DNA of 64,000 nucleotides from Diphasiastrum complanatum (GCA_029204225.1 CM055108.1:24993803-25057802), one strand, 5' to 3'; shown: positions 1 to 12,449, counted from the first letter of the stretch. Numbers and translations are program-made. Notes: generated by a model not told the origin, from the sequence alone.

Positions 1-49
1 CGAAAAACCCGACTCCCGACAATATCGCCTTTCCACCTTCGGGCCATCA

Positions 50-1065
50 TGAGCAACTAAGTGTTCCGTGACACTTGTGCTAACTCGGGTTTTTGGCCAT
101 TTCAAATACTTCCAGAAATGCGACACTGCATTTTTACATGCAATTTCTGACACGCGACAAAAGCGAAAAATGAGACACTGCATTTTTACACAGGATTCCA
201 CACAAGCGAAAAATGCGACACTGCATTTTTACATGGGATTCCACACAAGCAAAAAATGCGACACTCTGTAGAAATACATAGGATTCCAAGTACAGATTGT
301 CTACGTCTTCACGCTCCAATAACAACTGTTCTAATTAGTCAGTTAATCAACTGTTAAACAATCTTGTAAATGCAAAGATAGAATAATGCAAGATCTTCTA
401 GTTGCTATATATATGTTAATGAGCGACTGAAGAATATAGAGATTCAGATAGAGAATTTTTGAGAAAATGGATACTCAAGCCATAATTTTTAAGAAAATGA
501 TACTGAAGCAGAGATCAAACAACTAGAACGGGTCTTCTAGTAGCTGACTCCTCAGAGTTAGTGATTATAGAGAAAGGGAGATATTCAGAACTTTAGCAAT
601 TGAATTGAATATGTAAGTAGGATCACGCGAGTATATTGTGGTTTGATTGTCGTTTTACAACATTATTATATGGATTTGCTATTGTTCTACATCTTTGCAT
701 TCTTGTTGAATGAAATTAACTCTCACTCCTCTTACGCAAACATCATTATAAAGAAAAATGTATGGCTATCTCTGACGTCTAGATTATTTCTACATTCTCT
801 TCATATCACATTATTAGCAATAGAGGATTGCATGGCTGTCTCAGACGCCTAATCGTTTCTACATTCTCTCTTTCACGATAGTCTAAGACTCCTACATTGA
901 TAATCTTATTCAATTTAAAAAAATAGCTCGTAATCTCTGTTCTCTAAATAATCCACGATTCTATTAACACAATTATTACTGTGCTTTCATGATTCATAAT
1001 TGTCTTTCATCTTGTTGATATGTAGTAGCTGACGATCTCCATACAACCAACATACTCACCCAACA
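50..1065 (+). repeat. 5' LTR of Copia element 1
   Basis: This segment matches 4,433-5,381 over most of its length, so the two are the LTRs of one element. It starts with TG (TGAGCAACTAAG) and ends with CCCAACA just before a tRNA primer site. Inside the LTR, at about 116-285, a unit of roughly 45 bp with the core GCGACACTGCATTTTTACA is repeated three to four times in tandem. The two LTRs differ at many sites and by indels, so the insertion is old. I found no clear target duplication: the left flank reads CATCA and the right flank TCCAT. The exact left edge is uncertain because the window begins 49 bp before it. Confidence 0.8.
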
Positions 1066-1069
1066 GATG

Positions 1070-1081
1070 TGGTATCAGAGC
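1070..1081 (+). other. Primer binding site of Copia element 1
   Basis: The sequence TGGTATCAGAGC starts 4 bp after the 5' LTR. It is the usual plant retrotransposon primer site, complementary to the 3' end of initiator tRNA-Met. It fixes the LTR/internal boundary and the plus orientation. Confidence 0.85.
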
Positions 1082-1182
1082 ACTGGTCTAGTGGATTTAG
1101 GATTTATAATAGAACTTAATACGTTTTTGTTCTATAGAGCTAATTCATTCTGGTTCTGTTCTATCTCTGCTACTCGATTACA

Positions 1183-3823
1183 ATGGAAAGTTCAACCTCA
1201 GAGATCCACTTGATCAACAAATTCAATGGAGATGACTTCCACATGTGGAAGTTCAAGATGAGGATGATCTTAATCGAGAAGGAGCTTTGGACGTAAACGG
1301 TGCAATAGCCAAACTCAAATTAACAAATAATCTATTATCTATTAGCAAGATCACTGATCAAGGCTATAGAACTTTGTTTACTGCTAGTCGATGTACTATT
1401 TTTTATGAGAACTCTAATGAAATCCTCTTTGCACACAGAGAAGGAAATTTTTATATTCTGAGTCACAATTATGCACTTTTTGTGAGTAACTCTGATGCTC
1501 ATGTTTGGCATCAAAGACTAGGTCATTTAAACATGCATTCAATCTTGTACATGCATCATAACAAATTGGTCGAGAATATGAATATCAATGCTGTTTCTAC
1601 AGCTAATCAGACTGTCTGTGAAAATTGTCTACTAGGGAAACAACCTAGAACAAAATTTTCAAGAGGACAAGCCAAAAGAGCAAAGTCCATTCTGTCACTA
1701 ATTCACGGTGACTTATGTGGTCCTATGAGCATACCGTCTTTGGTTCAGACTCTATATTTTATAACATTTATTGATGACTTCTCCCGGTTCACCAGAGTCA
1801 TGTTCATAAAGAACAAGTCAGAAGCATTCAATTGCTTCAAAGAATTCAAGCAATATGCTGAGAATCAGACTGGTCAGAGAATCAAAGCCCTGCAGTCTGA
1901 TTCAGGGGGAGAGTATCTATCAAATAAAATGGCGTACTATTTATCATCATGTGGCGTGCACCATCAGTTCATAGCCAGCTACACTCCACAACAGAATGAC
2001 ATAGCTAAGTGAAAGAATCGAACACTATTGGAAGCTGCATGATCCAGCCTACTACGGCTACAAACCAAGTTTGAAACATTTATGTACATTCAGATGTCTC
2101 TACTATGCTCAAATTTTGTCTGATCTGAGAAAGAAGTTAGACCCTGTAAGTTTTAAGTATATCTTTATCGGCTATTCAGTGTCACACAAGGCATATCGTA
2201 TCTATGATATTGATACAGGTCAGATCTTAGTCAGCCGTGATGTTGTCTTTCTTGAAGACAAATTTCATGATTTCAAGCAAAAGCAGCCAATGTAGGAGTC
2301 TGTCACAGCAGTTCCATTCTCCATCGATAGACATCGACCTATGAATGTTCAAATACAGGAGTTTGTCCCAATAGCTCCATTAAACATCAATGGGCCTAGA
2401 CCCACGATTGTTCAACCACAAGCTGAAGCTATCCCAGTCATTTACCCAAAAGAAACATCCACTCAAGCACCTGCAGTTTGAAGGCCTGCAAGACAACGAC
2501 ATCAACCTGATCGTTTTGTCCCTCAGGCGTTCATCAGTCATGATGAATCTGCCACTGTTGCAGAAGCACTATCAATGCACAATGCAGACGAATGGAAAGC
2601 TGCCATGGATGCTGAGTGCCATTCCTTGATGAAGAACAAGACCTGGAGTCTTATTAATCCTCCTGTAGGTTTTAAACCTATTGACTCTAAATGGATCTTC
2701 AAGCTAAAGCTTAAGCCAGATGGATCAATATCCAAATGGAAAGCTTGATTAGTGGTTAAAGGATTTGAGCAAGTTTATGGAATAGATTACTCTGACACCT
2801 TTAGTCCAGTGGTAAAGCATCAATCTATTCGCACCTTGCTGGCTATAGCTGCTGCATAAGATTTGGACATTCACTAGATGGACGTCCAGACAACATTCCT
2901 TCATAGATATATACAAGAAGACATATTCGTTTATCAACCAGAAGGTTACGTCCTTCAAGGCAAAGAGCATTTGGTATGTAAATTGCATAAGGCATTATAT
3001 GGTCTTAAGCAAGCTCCCAGGGCTTGGTATGAAAGAATCAATCATTTCTTGTTGCAGCATAATTTCACTTCTTGCTCCGCAGACTCTAATGTGTATCTCA
3101 AACGTAAAGGGTCAAGCTATGTAATAATAGCATTATGTGTTGATGATTCTTTAGTATCAGCAATTCAGATCAGTTGTTGCGTGAAACCAAGTCCTTGCTT
3201 TCATCAGACTTTGAATGACTGATTTAGGCCCAGTTCATTACCTTCTCGGTATGGAGATCTGCAGAGATCATGCAAGCAAAAGGATCGCCATAAGTCAAGA
3301 GTCCTATTTAATCAATGTGCTTCGCAGATATGGCATGGAGGACTGCAAGCCCATAGACACACCTATGGATCCAAGATCTAAGTTGTCCAAAGACATGTGC
3401 CCCAGAACTCAAGCAGATCAGCAAGAAATGTGCATGTATCCTTATCAGTCTGTCATAGGATCTATAATGTATTCTATAGTCTACACACAACCTGATCTAG
3501 CATATGCAATAAGCACACTGTCTCAATACATGTCCAATCCAGGCTTACAGCACTGGAAAGCTCTTGAAAGAGTACTGAGGTACATTCAAGCTTCAAAGCA
3601 CTATGCTTTGAGCTACAATGGTAATACAGAAGCTGCACTCACACTAATCACATATTCAGATTCAGATTGGGCAGGAGATGTCGATACCAGAAAATTCACA
3701 CCGGGTTATATTTGTTTCCTTGCAGGAGGATCCATTTCATGGAACAGCCAAAAGCAGAAATACATTTCGTTGTCCTCCACAGAATTCGAATATGATGCAG
3801 CTACATCAGCAGTGAAAACTTAA
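1183..3823 (+). pseudogene. Degenerate Copia gag-pol with internal deletion
   Basis: Translation starts at the gag ATG (MESSTSEIHLINKFNG, then WKFKMRM) but stops at TAA 1,294 after 37 codons. The next readable frame is already the GAG-pre-integrase region (LGHLNMHSI at about 1,530), so most of gag, the CCHC knuckle and the protease are deleted. The integrase core follows with HGDLCGPM, FIDDFSR and SDSGGEY, and breaks at TGA 2,010 within the usual NGVAERKNRT motif. Reverse transcriptase continues from about 2,590 to 3,220 with several in-frame stops (for example at 2,746 and 2,857) but keeps ALYGLKQAPRAWYERI and LCVDDSL. RNase H ([19 protein letters not shown]) reads cleanly from 3,215 to 3,823. 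The element is dead and cannot supply its own enzymes. The domain order IN-RT-RH shows Copia. Confidence 0.9.
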
Positions 3824-4432
3824 AATAGAGTGGGAACCCATTCAAAATTGGAGGGAACCAATTTGAAATTGAATTTGAACCAATTTTGGTAGGAGACCCA
3901 ACTTTATTCACTAACTTGACATTTAGGCCTGCGACATCAAAAGTCTCGCAAAAAGGCCTAAAGTCCTTTTCTTGACTTTTAACTAATAAAAAAACTATGT
4001 GATTATCGGGTTGGACTTAGAACGCAGGGTGCCAAATCTCTCTCACTTATTAACTAGGGTTAGGGTTGCCTCGGGATTCGCAAACCCTCCAACAATATCC
4101 CCCACCAAAACTGGTGGTGGTCCCACAACACCTCGCGAGATTGATTTATTGTGGACTTTTATTAGCATCCTGTCGTATTTTTATCATATGATGCTGCACC
4201 TTCTCCACGAAGTCAAGTTGGGCAGTGTTGAAATCCAAATTGTGTGGTAAGAAACATCTATGTGCTTCGGAGATCCACTTTGATGTTGTCCAAGCAGTGA
4301 ATCGGGATTCCCAAGAGCCTCGTGCGACAATTAGAGCTGCATAGCTCTATCTCTGAACCCACGTACGCATACTAGAACGAAACACATAGGAGTTTAGTTC
4401 CATTTTTTTATAGAGAAAGTTCAGAATAAAGA
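3824..4432 (+). other. Copia element 1 3' untranslated region plus unassigned sequence
   Basis: No coding frame or domain is visible between the RNase H stop and the 3' LTR. The last stretch (about 4,410-4,432, AGAAAGTTCAGAATAAAGA) is purine-rich and abuts the LTR, as a polypurine tract would. The bulk (3,830-4,400) is longer than a normal Copia 3' UTR and may contain an unrecognised insertion. Confidence 0.4.
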
Positions 4433-5381
4433 TGTTTTGTACTAAGTTACTGTCATACACGATACTTGTGCTAACTCGGTTTTTCGGCCATTTCAGACAC
4501 TTCCAGAATTGCAACACTTCTTTTTTTGCAAAAAAAGCAAAAAATGCGATACTGCATTTTTACACAAGATTCCTCACAGGCGAAAAATGCGACACTGCAT
4601 TTCTACACAGGATTCCACACAGGCAAAAAATGCGACACTCTGTAGAAATACACAGGATTCCAAGTACAGACTGTCTACGTCTTCACGTTCCAATAACAAC
4701 TATTCTAATTAGTCAGTTAATCAACTGTTAAACAATCTTGTAAATGCAAAGATAGAATAATGCAAGATCTTCCAGTTGCTAGATATATGTAAATGAGCGA
4801 TTGAAGAATATAGAGATTCAGATAAAGGATTTTTGGAAAAAAAGTTACTCAAGCAGAGATCAAGCGACCAGAACAGGTCTTCTAGTAGCTGACTCCTCAG
4901 AGTTAGTGATTATATATAGAGAGAGATATTCAAAACTTTAGCAATTGATTTGAATATGTATCAACGCGATTGTATTGTGGTCTGATTGTTGTTTTACAAC
5001 ATTATTGTACGCATTCGCTACTATCCTACATCTTTGCATTCTTGTTGAATGAAATTAACTCTCACTCCTCTTACACAAACATCATTATAAAGAGAAATGT
5101 ATGGCTGTCTTTGACTACATTCTCTTCATATCACATTATCAGCATTGGAGGATTGCATGGCTGTCTCAGACGCCTAATCGTTTCTGCAATCTCTCTTTCA
5201 TGCTCCTAAACTGATAATCTTATTCAACACAAAAGAATAGCTCGTGATCTCCGTTCTCTAAGTAATCCACGATTCTATTAACATAGTTATCACTGTGCTT
5301 TCATGATTCATAATTGTCTTTCATCCTGTTGGTATCTATAGTAGCTGACGATCTCCATACAACCAGCAGACTCACCCAACA
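4433..5381 (+). repeat. 3' LTR of Copia element 1
   Basis: It matches the 5' LTR, starting TGTTTTGTACTAAG and ending CTCACCCAACA. It carries a shorter version of the same internal tandem repeat (about 4,505-4,655). It is a few tens of bases shorter than the 5' LTR. Confidence 0.8.
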
Positions 5382-5831
<450 letters not shown>

Positions 5832-5899
5832 TGCTATGCAGGTGAAGGTGGGGTTGACGCTCCTAGCGTTCGGACCCTATGCTACACGTACAACACAAC

Positions 5900-6530
5900 A
5901 GTTACAAAAAGACATAATCGATTTTGTCACAAAACATCCACTTGCAAACGATAAATGTTTTGGAATTTACTTTGCCACATGAGATATTCGGCACACTCAT
6001 GGCATAGACGAAATTTCAAAGACTTGTTGGCAATGGTGAGATATTGGGGCTTGCCAGATTTCTTTCTAACATTGACAAGCGACGAAAGAATTGAGTTACG
6101 ATAGTCAAAAATCAATAAAATAGAAGACCGTGTGAGAAAATATAATACCAATTTTGATTGGAAAAATTGCCCATTTGAATGTTCGAAGTTTTTCGTTAAA
6201 AAATTAGAATTATTCATGAAAATATTCATTGTTGCAAAAACAACAATTCTAGGCCATATTAAACATTATATGTTACGATATGAATTTCAAAATCGAGGTT
6301 CTGTACATGCTCACATCATGTTGTGTGTTAAAAGAACGAATTGGAAATGAAATCATCGCATTTATTCTTACCAAATTTGAATTGACCAAAAGAAATGTTG
6401 AAGTTCTGTTAGAACCAGCTCAAAAACAATTGTACGGACTAGTTGTACGAAAACAAATACATCAGTGTCGATTATCCTGTACAAACTAGCCCAAAAACTG
6501 AAAAGATTCGTACATATGGATTCAAAACAG
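5900..6530 (+). pseudogene. Helitron Rep (Helitron-like N domain) relic
   Basis: In one plus frame from about 5,983 the translation reads RYSAHSWHRRNFKDLLAMV then RYWGLPDFFLTLTSDE, and after a stop near 6,105 it goes on to YEFQNRGSVHAHIMLCV. These match the conserved blocks of the Helitron replication initiator: a GxPxFFxT block, then an FQxRGxxHxH block with the HUH histidine pair (HAH at about 6,307). A CT-rich block (LVVRKQIHQCRLSCTN, 6,438-6,487) follows, as in intact Rep proteins. No helicase domain or Helitron termini (TC...CTRR with hairpin) were seen. It is a fragment only, with stops and shifts. Confidence 0.7.
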
Positions 6531-7900
6531 GTGCGTCGTGCCCTGAGTTAGACACAAAAGCTGAATGGTGGAAGCTTGCAATAAGAATATTTCGAAATGT
6601 TTTTCAAATTTAAAACTGCACAAACTTCCGATGGCCATAACTGTTGCTACAGAACTTTGATTTGGTCGCTGTAAAGCACATTACATAGGGAGAATGGGTT
6701 AGCAAGATGGTTGCCATGTCACCCTGCCACCTAGACTTCATACGTGTGAGCTGTAACAGCCAGAAAAACCAGCAAGACAAGGAGAATTTACAAAAATCCT
6801 ATCCCAGCCCCACATGCCTTCAATCGAGGTTGCAAGCACTCTTCTAAGGTTCATTAGAGAGGCAAATAAGTTTCTAACAATCCAGCAGCCAAGCATAGGC
6901 TCATATCAAGCAAAATTTGCTTTTATGGAAGGCGTGAACAAGCAAAACTTCAAGATAACGGTGCCTAAGCCTCCCACCACCAAATTGGGTGCACGAAGGC
7001 TCAAATGAGAGGCAATCCATCATATCTTTCAGATTGTATACAGATTCATATATCCACTAACAAGAGTTATTCATGCTCAAAAATCACCAATAATACACTA
7101 ATTTTTGATTTTTTTGAGGTCCTTAACGGTGACCAAACACCACCAAAATTTATGACAACCCCTGGAAAACTTCATTACACCTTTGAGAATGTGCATGCCT
7201 TCATTACAACCTTTGTTTTGAACATTTTTTTTGACTTTTTTGTAATAAACTTGCGGATCAAATTCACATGCAAGTGAAATCAGACCCGATCTATTGTAAT
7301 TTGGTAGCATGCAAGCATAAAAAGTTTCGATTCCATCAAATATTGGTTTAGAACTGATATGGACCAACTGCTTGTAAACTGATCAGCATGGCACTCGCCC
7401 TGATACGGTAATATAACGACTTGGCCTATTGCTAAAATATTGCTTGTTTGGAAAGACTGGACTACAATTTAATTTACAAATTAAAGCTGTCAAGTAGTAT
7501 AACTTCTTTTGGACATGAATAACAACTGACGTTCAACTATGACACTTGTCTTCCTCATTAAACTAACTTGAGCGGTTTTGTTTGGTGGGATGGTGGCAGT
7601 GGACATCTTGGAAGTGGTTATGCTTTATGGTGCTTTATAGTACTGTATTTTATTTTTCAACTATACTTTACCTTGTTGGATTATGAATAAAAGCTTTAAA
7701 AGATTTCAGTCTTGCTTTGTCAAGATTCCCTCCTCCTTGCCTGCTTGCTAGGTGGCATGGGTCATTTTATTTGATAGACTTATGGGAAATGTGGACGTGC
7801 TCGTATGTATACTAAAAAAGCACCACCTTCTTGCATGTGTGCGTGAGGGCATGAGCACAAATGTCATTGTGTTGCTGTGCATGCTCGGGGAAATGGTCTC
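6531..7900. other. Unassigned sequence upstream of the host gene
   Basis: AT-rich DNA without a supported coding frame. Open frames here (for example 6,814-7,008) are short and show no recognised motif. I see no element boundaries. Confidence 0.4.
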
Positions 7901-7945
7901 CCGGAATGGTGCCAGGGACCAGGTGGCACTGGTGCCCCCAAAAAA

Positions 7946-8024
7946 GTGGGCCCGGGATGTATGGGACCACACAGCTTGGGGCCCGCCAAAAATTGGCCGT
8001 GGGACCACACGGCCTGGGACCCAC
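7946..8024 (+). promoter_or_regulatory. Cluster of TCP-type binding motifs
   Basis: GTGGGCCC (7,946), GTGGGACC (7,999) and GGACCCAC (8,017), plus related TGGGACCAC copies, fall within 80 bp. The consensus sites known for plant TCP factors are GTGGGNCC and GGNCCCAC. The cluster lies about 725-800 bp before the proposed start codon and would sit in the proximal promoter of the host gene. That use is inferred. Confidence 0.4.
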
Positions 8025-8275
8025 AAAAAAATCCATCCACGCAACCCGTGGGACAGGTTCCCTCACGACCGTGGGAAAATTCTTGTCCCCTTCATGGGCA
8101 CGTGTCAAGAGCTTACTTGTAAGGTCCAAAGATGGCCTCCTGCCAATAAGAGAATACCATACATGCATGCACCATTGGCTCATGTTTTATTATTATTAGT
8201 TCCATTGACCTTTTTGTTTGTTTCTCATGACCTACTTTTTGTCGCCAAAATCATCAATTCCCAAACAATCTATAT

Positions 8276-8298
8276 ACACACACACACACACACACACA
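8276..8298. repeat. (AC)n microsatellite
   Basis: About 12 AC repeats flanked by TATATA on both sides. It lies in the presumed promoter or 5' leader of the host gene. Confidence 0.9.
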
Positions 8299-8527
8299 TA
8301 TATACACACGATATCAGATCCAGTTCAATTCAATCCTCCTAGCTGCAACGAGAGGAGAGCTTCACCCAAAACCGGCATAAATATTTTGAGAGTTGCAACA
8401 ATCGCTGATCAATTTAGCTGATGGGAGATCCGATCAGAGCAGCCGAGCTTTCCAGCTTGTGCTTGCTTCAATTTAAGTTTTGTAAAGTCAGAAAATATTT
8501 CTCGTGTTTTTACACTAAAGAATCATC

Positions 8528-8722
8528 ATGAATTCCCATACCATCTCCAATCCATCTTCCAAATCTTTGCTCAAGTTCGGACTAGGGTTTCTGCAATTGC
8601 CAAGCTGCCACGCTGAAAACCCAATCAATACATCGGTTTAGACTAAAAGAATTTGGAAGCAGCGCATGGAATCTCAGTCTTGAACCTGAAGTAGTAAGAA
8701 GAGCATGGAATTTCACCATTGA
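8528..8722 (+). other. Three upstream ORFs in the putative 5' leader
   Basis: Before the proposed start at 8,749 there are three ATG-started short frames: 8,528-8,641 (37 codons, MNSHTISNPSSK...), 8,666-8,683 (MESQS) and 8,705-8,722 (MEFHH). The last two sit in a degenerate local repeat with the core GCATGGAAT. If all are in the transcript they would lower translation of the main frame. Whether they are transcribed is unknown. Confidence 0.35.
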
Positions 8723-8748
8723 ACTTGGAAGTCCCTAGAAGGGTTTGC

Positions 8749-9263
8749 ATGCAAAGCATGGAATCTTCTTTCGAACTGCAGCAGCTCGACGCAGAAGCTG
8801 CTGGTGCATTCTTCATGTATAACGAGTCTGGCGGGGCTGCAGGAGAGTTGAGACACGATCAATTCGAATGGGTTGAAGATGAAGAAGAGGGGAGGGGAAG
8901 GGGCAGAAACAGGGGAAGGGGAAGAGGAAGGGGACGGGGACGGGGACGGGGAAGAGGAAGAGGAGGGGTCATAGGGATGGAGTCAGCTCAATTTGTTGAA
9001 GAAGCATGTTTAGCTGAAGAAAGTGGCGCATCAAAAAGAGGGAAGGGGAGAGGGAGAGGAAGAGGAAGAGGGAGAGGAAGAGGTGGAAGGGGAGCACAAG
9101 GAATAGGAGAAGAACACCAGCCTCTTTCAACAGAAGGACGTACTCCACAATCACTAAGGGGGCATCCCGTGATCCACGATGGCCAGAATCAACAATTTGA
9201 AGATAGTTTTACTGAAGCAGACACAATGCAAGCGCAATGGGCTTCCGAAATCAGCATGATACC
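8749..9263 (+). CDS. Host gene exon 1: Gly-Arg repeat, AT-hook-like N terminus
   Basis: The frame is open from ATG 8,749 (or the in-frame ATG 8,758) through two Gly-Arg repeat blocks: residues about 48-72, after an acidic run EWVEDEEEG, and about 96-112. Alternating GR can bind DNA or RNA like an extended AT-hook. The proposed donor is ACC|GTTTGT at 9,264, which is a weak consensus. It leaves phase 2 (CC), which fits the single G that opens exon 2 and forms a Pro codon. The frame itself runs on to 9,346 if unspliced. A start further upstream at 8,719 would need a TTG codon and is unlikely. That this exon belongs to the WD40 gene rests on phase, strand and the lack of another candidate. It could be a separate gene. 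Confidence 0.5.
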
Positions 9264-10300
9264 GTTTGTCTCTAAACCCATTTTTTTTTTCAAGAAATTG
9301 TTGTTTACTTCTTTATACTCCTTTGCATATAAAAACGGAATACCTTAATATTTGGTAATTCGTTTGAGGAAGTAGTTGAGAGTGGCATTATTTTAAACTA
9401 TCCATCTCTAATCTCTTAAGATCAAAATTGATGAAAAGAAACTTCAAAAGGACTAGAAATTTAAGAAATCTATGTATGTATGTAGTAATCTCACTTGGAT
9501 GGTTGCTCCCAATGTCTCACTTCAAGCATCACTTAGTTGCATTCAATTTTATCAAAGGACGAATAATCTTACACTTTCAGACAAAACTTGGATTAACCAG
9601 GACCTGCTACTAAATGAGGATCTCCAATTCTACTTATGCTCTCTAAAATAAGGGCCAAAACCCTAGCATAGAAACCAAAGAGACTGCGAGTTGGCCAACC
9701 CTAATCCAGTCCATCTGCGTCGATCGAATAGAGGCCCAGCGACACGTGGATGAAAGCAATAACTGCTCCCTACCGAAGAAATGGGCAAGGTTGCCCATGA
9801 TGTCAAATAAGCCCTAAGTTTCTCGTATGTCCATGATACTCCTGTACTAACACATTTTTTTTCACTCAATGTGGGTAGTAAAACAAAAGAGCATATTTTG
9901 AAATGATTGAAGAAAGCTGTTGTCAATGCAAAAAAGAAATGTGGTCTCATAGTTAATGTGGAGTAGCCAAAACCGTCTAACAAACAATAGTAGCTTTGAA
10001 GTTATGAACTACAGAATTGCAAATGCTGGAAAGGTAGTTGGAAAAATATCCTTGTTGAATACAAACTTCTGACATCATCGACTTCTCAAAATCAAATTTG
10101 TGAATTTGGATATATTCCAATCTCAAAAATAGGTGTATATGAATTTAAAGTTGCAAGATTAGGAGCATTACTGCTAAATAGTAACATGAAGGTTTGTTAG
10201 GCTATACAGATGGACTAGGAATGTCAAAAGAAGGCATTATGCTGAGAATGAATGTCGGTTTGTCCTAGAAGGATGATGTTGCAAACAAGTATGCACCAAG
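9264..10300. other. Left part of intron 1, no element recognised
   Basis: Non-coding DNA between exon 1 and the first LINE. Short open frames (9,428-9,613; 9,663-9,983) have no recognisable motif. Confidence 0.4.
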
Positions 10301-12057
10301 CTAATTGTATAGACCAAAATGCCACATAAAGGCATTTTGAATGTATAGGAGGTTAAAGCTCAATAATCTATAAAAGCAATAATTGCAAACTAAAACCGAA
10401 TATACAATGCATGAGAGATGGCTGTCCCAGTCAGGGTCCATCAGCCCGGTATAGTACATCATGGTGTCCATCAGCCTGGAAGAAATAATGTAGGGTATGC
10501 TGTGAAGGTAGCACTGGATGTGCTGTAGACCTCTGTCTCCTGGTGGACTGTCAATGTCGTCTCTGCTGCTGTGGCACTCTGGACTGTGGCTTGCTGGCTC
10601 TCTTTGGGCGTCAACACTGTTGCTACCGATGTATGGAAGCATTCGGAATCTCAGCCTCTCCATCTGATTCAGTACCCTGGGATACCTTGGATCTCTGTCT
10701 TCGACGGGATATGCACTCATTGATGCTCAGCTGAATCAAGAAATGTCTATCAATTTCTAGTCTCCTCCTCCTCAAGTCCGACATCTCTCAGATCATCAGT
10801 GCGACACTAGGGTCCTCATAGGATATCAAGGTGGAAAGTGTGCCTGGGTGCTCCCTGAACAAACAATAGTACTTCCCCCGAATCTCATAATACGTTGGAC
10901 ATCTGAAGAGGAAATGTGACTCGTCCTGTAACTCATGCATATCACACATGCTACAAAGCCGAGCCTCTCGTGGGGTGCCGCTATATCTGCCGGTCTCAAT
11001 GGCCAGCTGGTGTGAGGAAACCCGAAACTGACCCATCACTATCTGCAGTTTGTGTGATATACTCCTTAGCTATTAATTAGGTACTATGGGGCATCCAGCT
11101 GGATCAAGGGATAAAAAGTGCATGCGATAGAAATCACTCTAGGTCCCCAGTGGACCCTACCAGGTGCTTTGAAGATACAATTTGTACAAGTGACCCCTGA
11201 TATACTGGTGGGTGCCCGCAGGTAGATCAATAATATGAATACCCAAGGTGGAGAGAAGACGACAGACCTGAGAATACCATGAGAAGTGGTGTCCTGAGTG
11301 CAAACTCCTGGAGGAAGACAGAGCAGCAACAACATAGTGTGTACCCTCGACTTGAAGATCATCCAACCGCTGTATAAATATGACAATATGAAATAGGGCC
11401 TCAATCTGAATGGGGGGGACCGCATACTCCACCAATATAATCTGATGCAGCATGGAGGGCTTAGATTGTATTATCCGAGAGAGCATATGAATCTGGAGGC
11501 GGGAGATGTGTGTCCAATCAGTAGTTGTCAGACCCGTACTCCATGTCTCGGCTGCCTACATAGCTGAGGGCACAACCATAGTGTCAAAGAGTCGGCACTT
11601 ACTGGTTGCATCTCTAATGTGAGCTGAAGCATAATCTCTCTAGATCTACAAGTGAGGCATAGCCTTTCTGTACCCAAGAAATAACTACATGTCTCATGCT
11701 GAAGGTGGGACTCGAGAATACGACCCCCAGGTACGTGTAGAAGTCAACAACCTCAAGTGGGTGACCATCCCATAGAAGCTCCTGTCGCATCATGAAGGAC
11801 TTGAAGGTGTTAAACACCATAACCTTAATCTTGGCCACATTCACTGACAGACCCCACCATGTACAAAAGGAGAAAAGAGCATCCAAATGCTGCTGCAAAC
11901 CCTCACTCGTCCATGAAAGCAGAACCACATCATCAGCATACAAGAGGATAGCAATAATGAGGTCGCCCAGTGTACAACCCTCCCCTCCATCACTCCGTAT
12001 AACATGCTCCAACTCATCAATGTAGAGACCAAAAAGTGTACATGAGAGTGGGCAGCC
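10301..12057 (-). pseudogene. LINE-1 (leftmost copy): RT C-terminal half, zinc finger and 3' end
   Basis: On the minus strand the frame enters reverse transcriptase at GCPLSCTLFGLYIDELEHV and keeps the catalytic ILLYADDVVLL. The thumb follows (KIKVMVFNT, TYLGVVFSS), then the C-terminal zf-RVT domain at 11,039-10,788 with CSMC...HFLFRC and YYEIRGKY. Frameshifts and stops break it into at least four frames. The 3' end has a stem AAAATGCC/GGCATTTT (about 10,317-10,342), the counterpart of the hairpin at the end of the other LINEs here. No (CT)n tail remains. It is more diverged than the other copies. Confidence 0.8.
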
Positions 12058-12449
12058 TGTATCCGCCCATCCATAGGGTCACAACCGACCCACTCCCATG
12101 CACTAGAGCTATCGTGCCTGATCAAGCCTCCTGCGATAATTGGCGTCCCATACCACCAGCCATCGCCCTTGGCTCTCCCTAGCACACATCGCCTGGCCTG
12201 GAGATACATCCTAGCTAATGCACGTGCTCTCCATCCACCAACTCCCGGGTAGACTGAGTGAATGGCAAAAGGGAAACCCCACCACTATATAGGCATAGCA
12301 TAGTGGGTCCCATCAAGCACGGTGCTGTTGGCGACACGTGACCACCTAGGATGGTGACGCGTGGCACCAAAACATGTTGATAACACCAAACCTGTGTCAT
12401 GCCCCTTGAGAGGCCGTCACTGAAGGGCGTACTGTTATGGTACATAACA
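12058..12449 (-). repeat. 3' LTR of a Gypsy element inserted in LINE-1
   Basis: Read on the minus strand it starts TGTTATGTACC and ends GGGCGGATACA, a TG...CA LTR of about 392 bp with a TATA box (CTATATAGTGG). It lies directly after a polypurine tract (ATGGGGGAGGGAA, 12,450-12,462). The LINE reading frame resumes right after its end (GGCTGCCCACTC = GCPL), so the element inserted into the LINE RT gene. Confidence 0.75.

Noticed and set aside
1070..1081. tRNA gene at the TGGTATCAGAGC sites (also 22,170 and 30,327)
   Set aside because: Only the 12-nt primer complement is present, with no cloverleaf around it.
7752..8342. 196-codon open frame upstream of exon 1
   Set aside because: Overlapping frames on both strands are equally open through the GGGACC-rich block, and no domain is visible. 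A regulatory reading fits better.
9663..9983. 106-codon minus-strand frame
   Set aside because: No motif, no splice or promoter context, AT-rich intron-like sequence.
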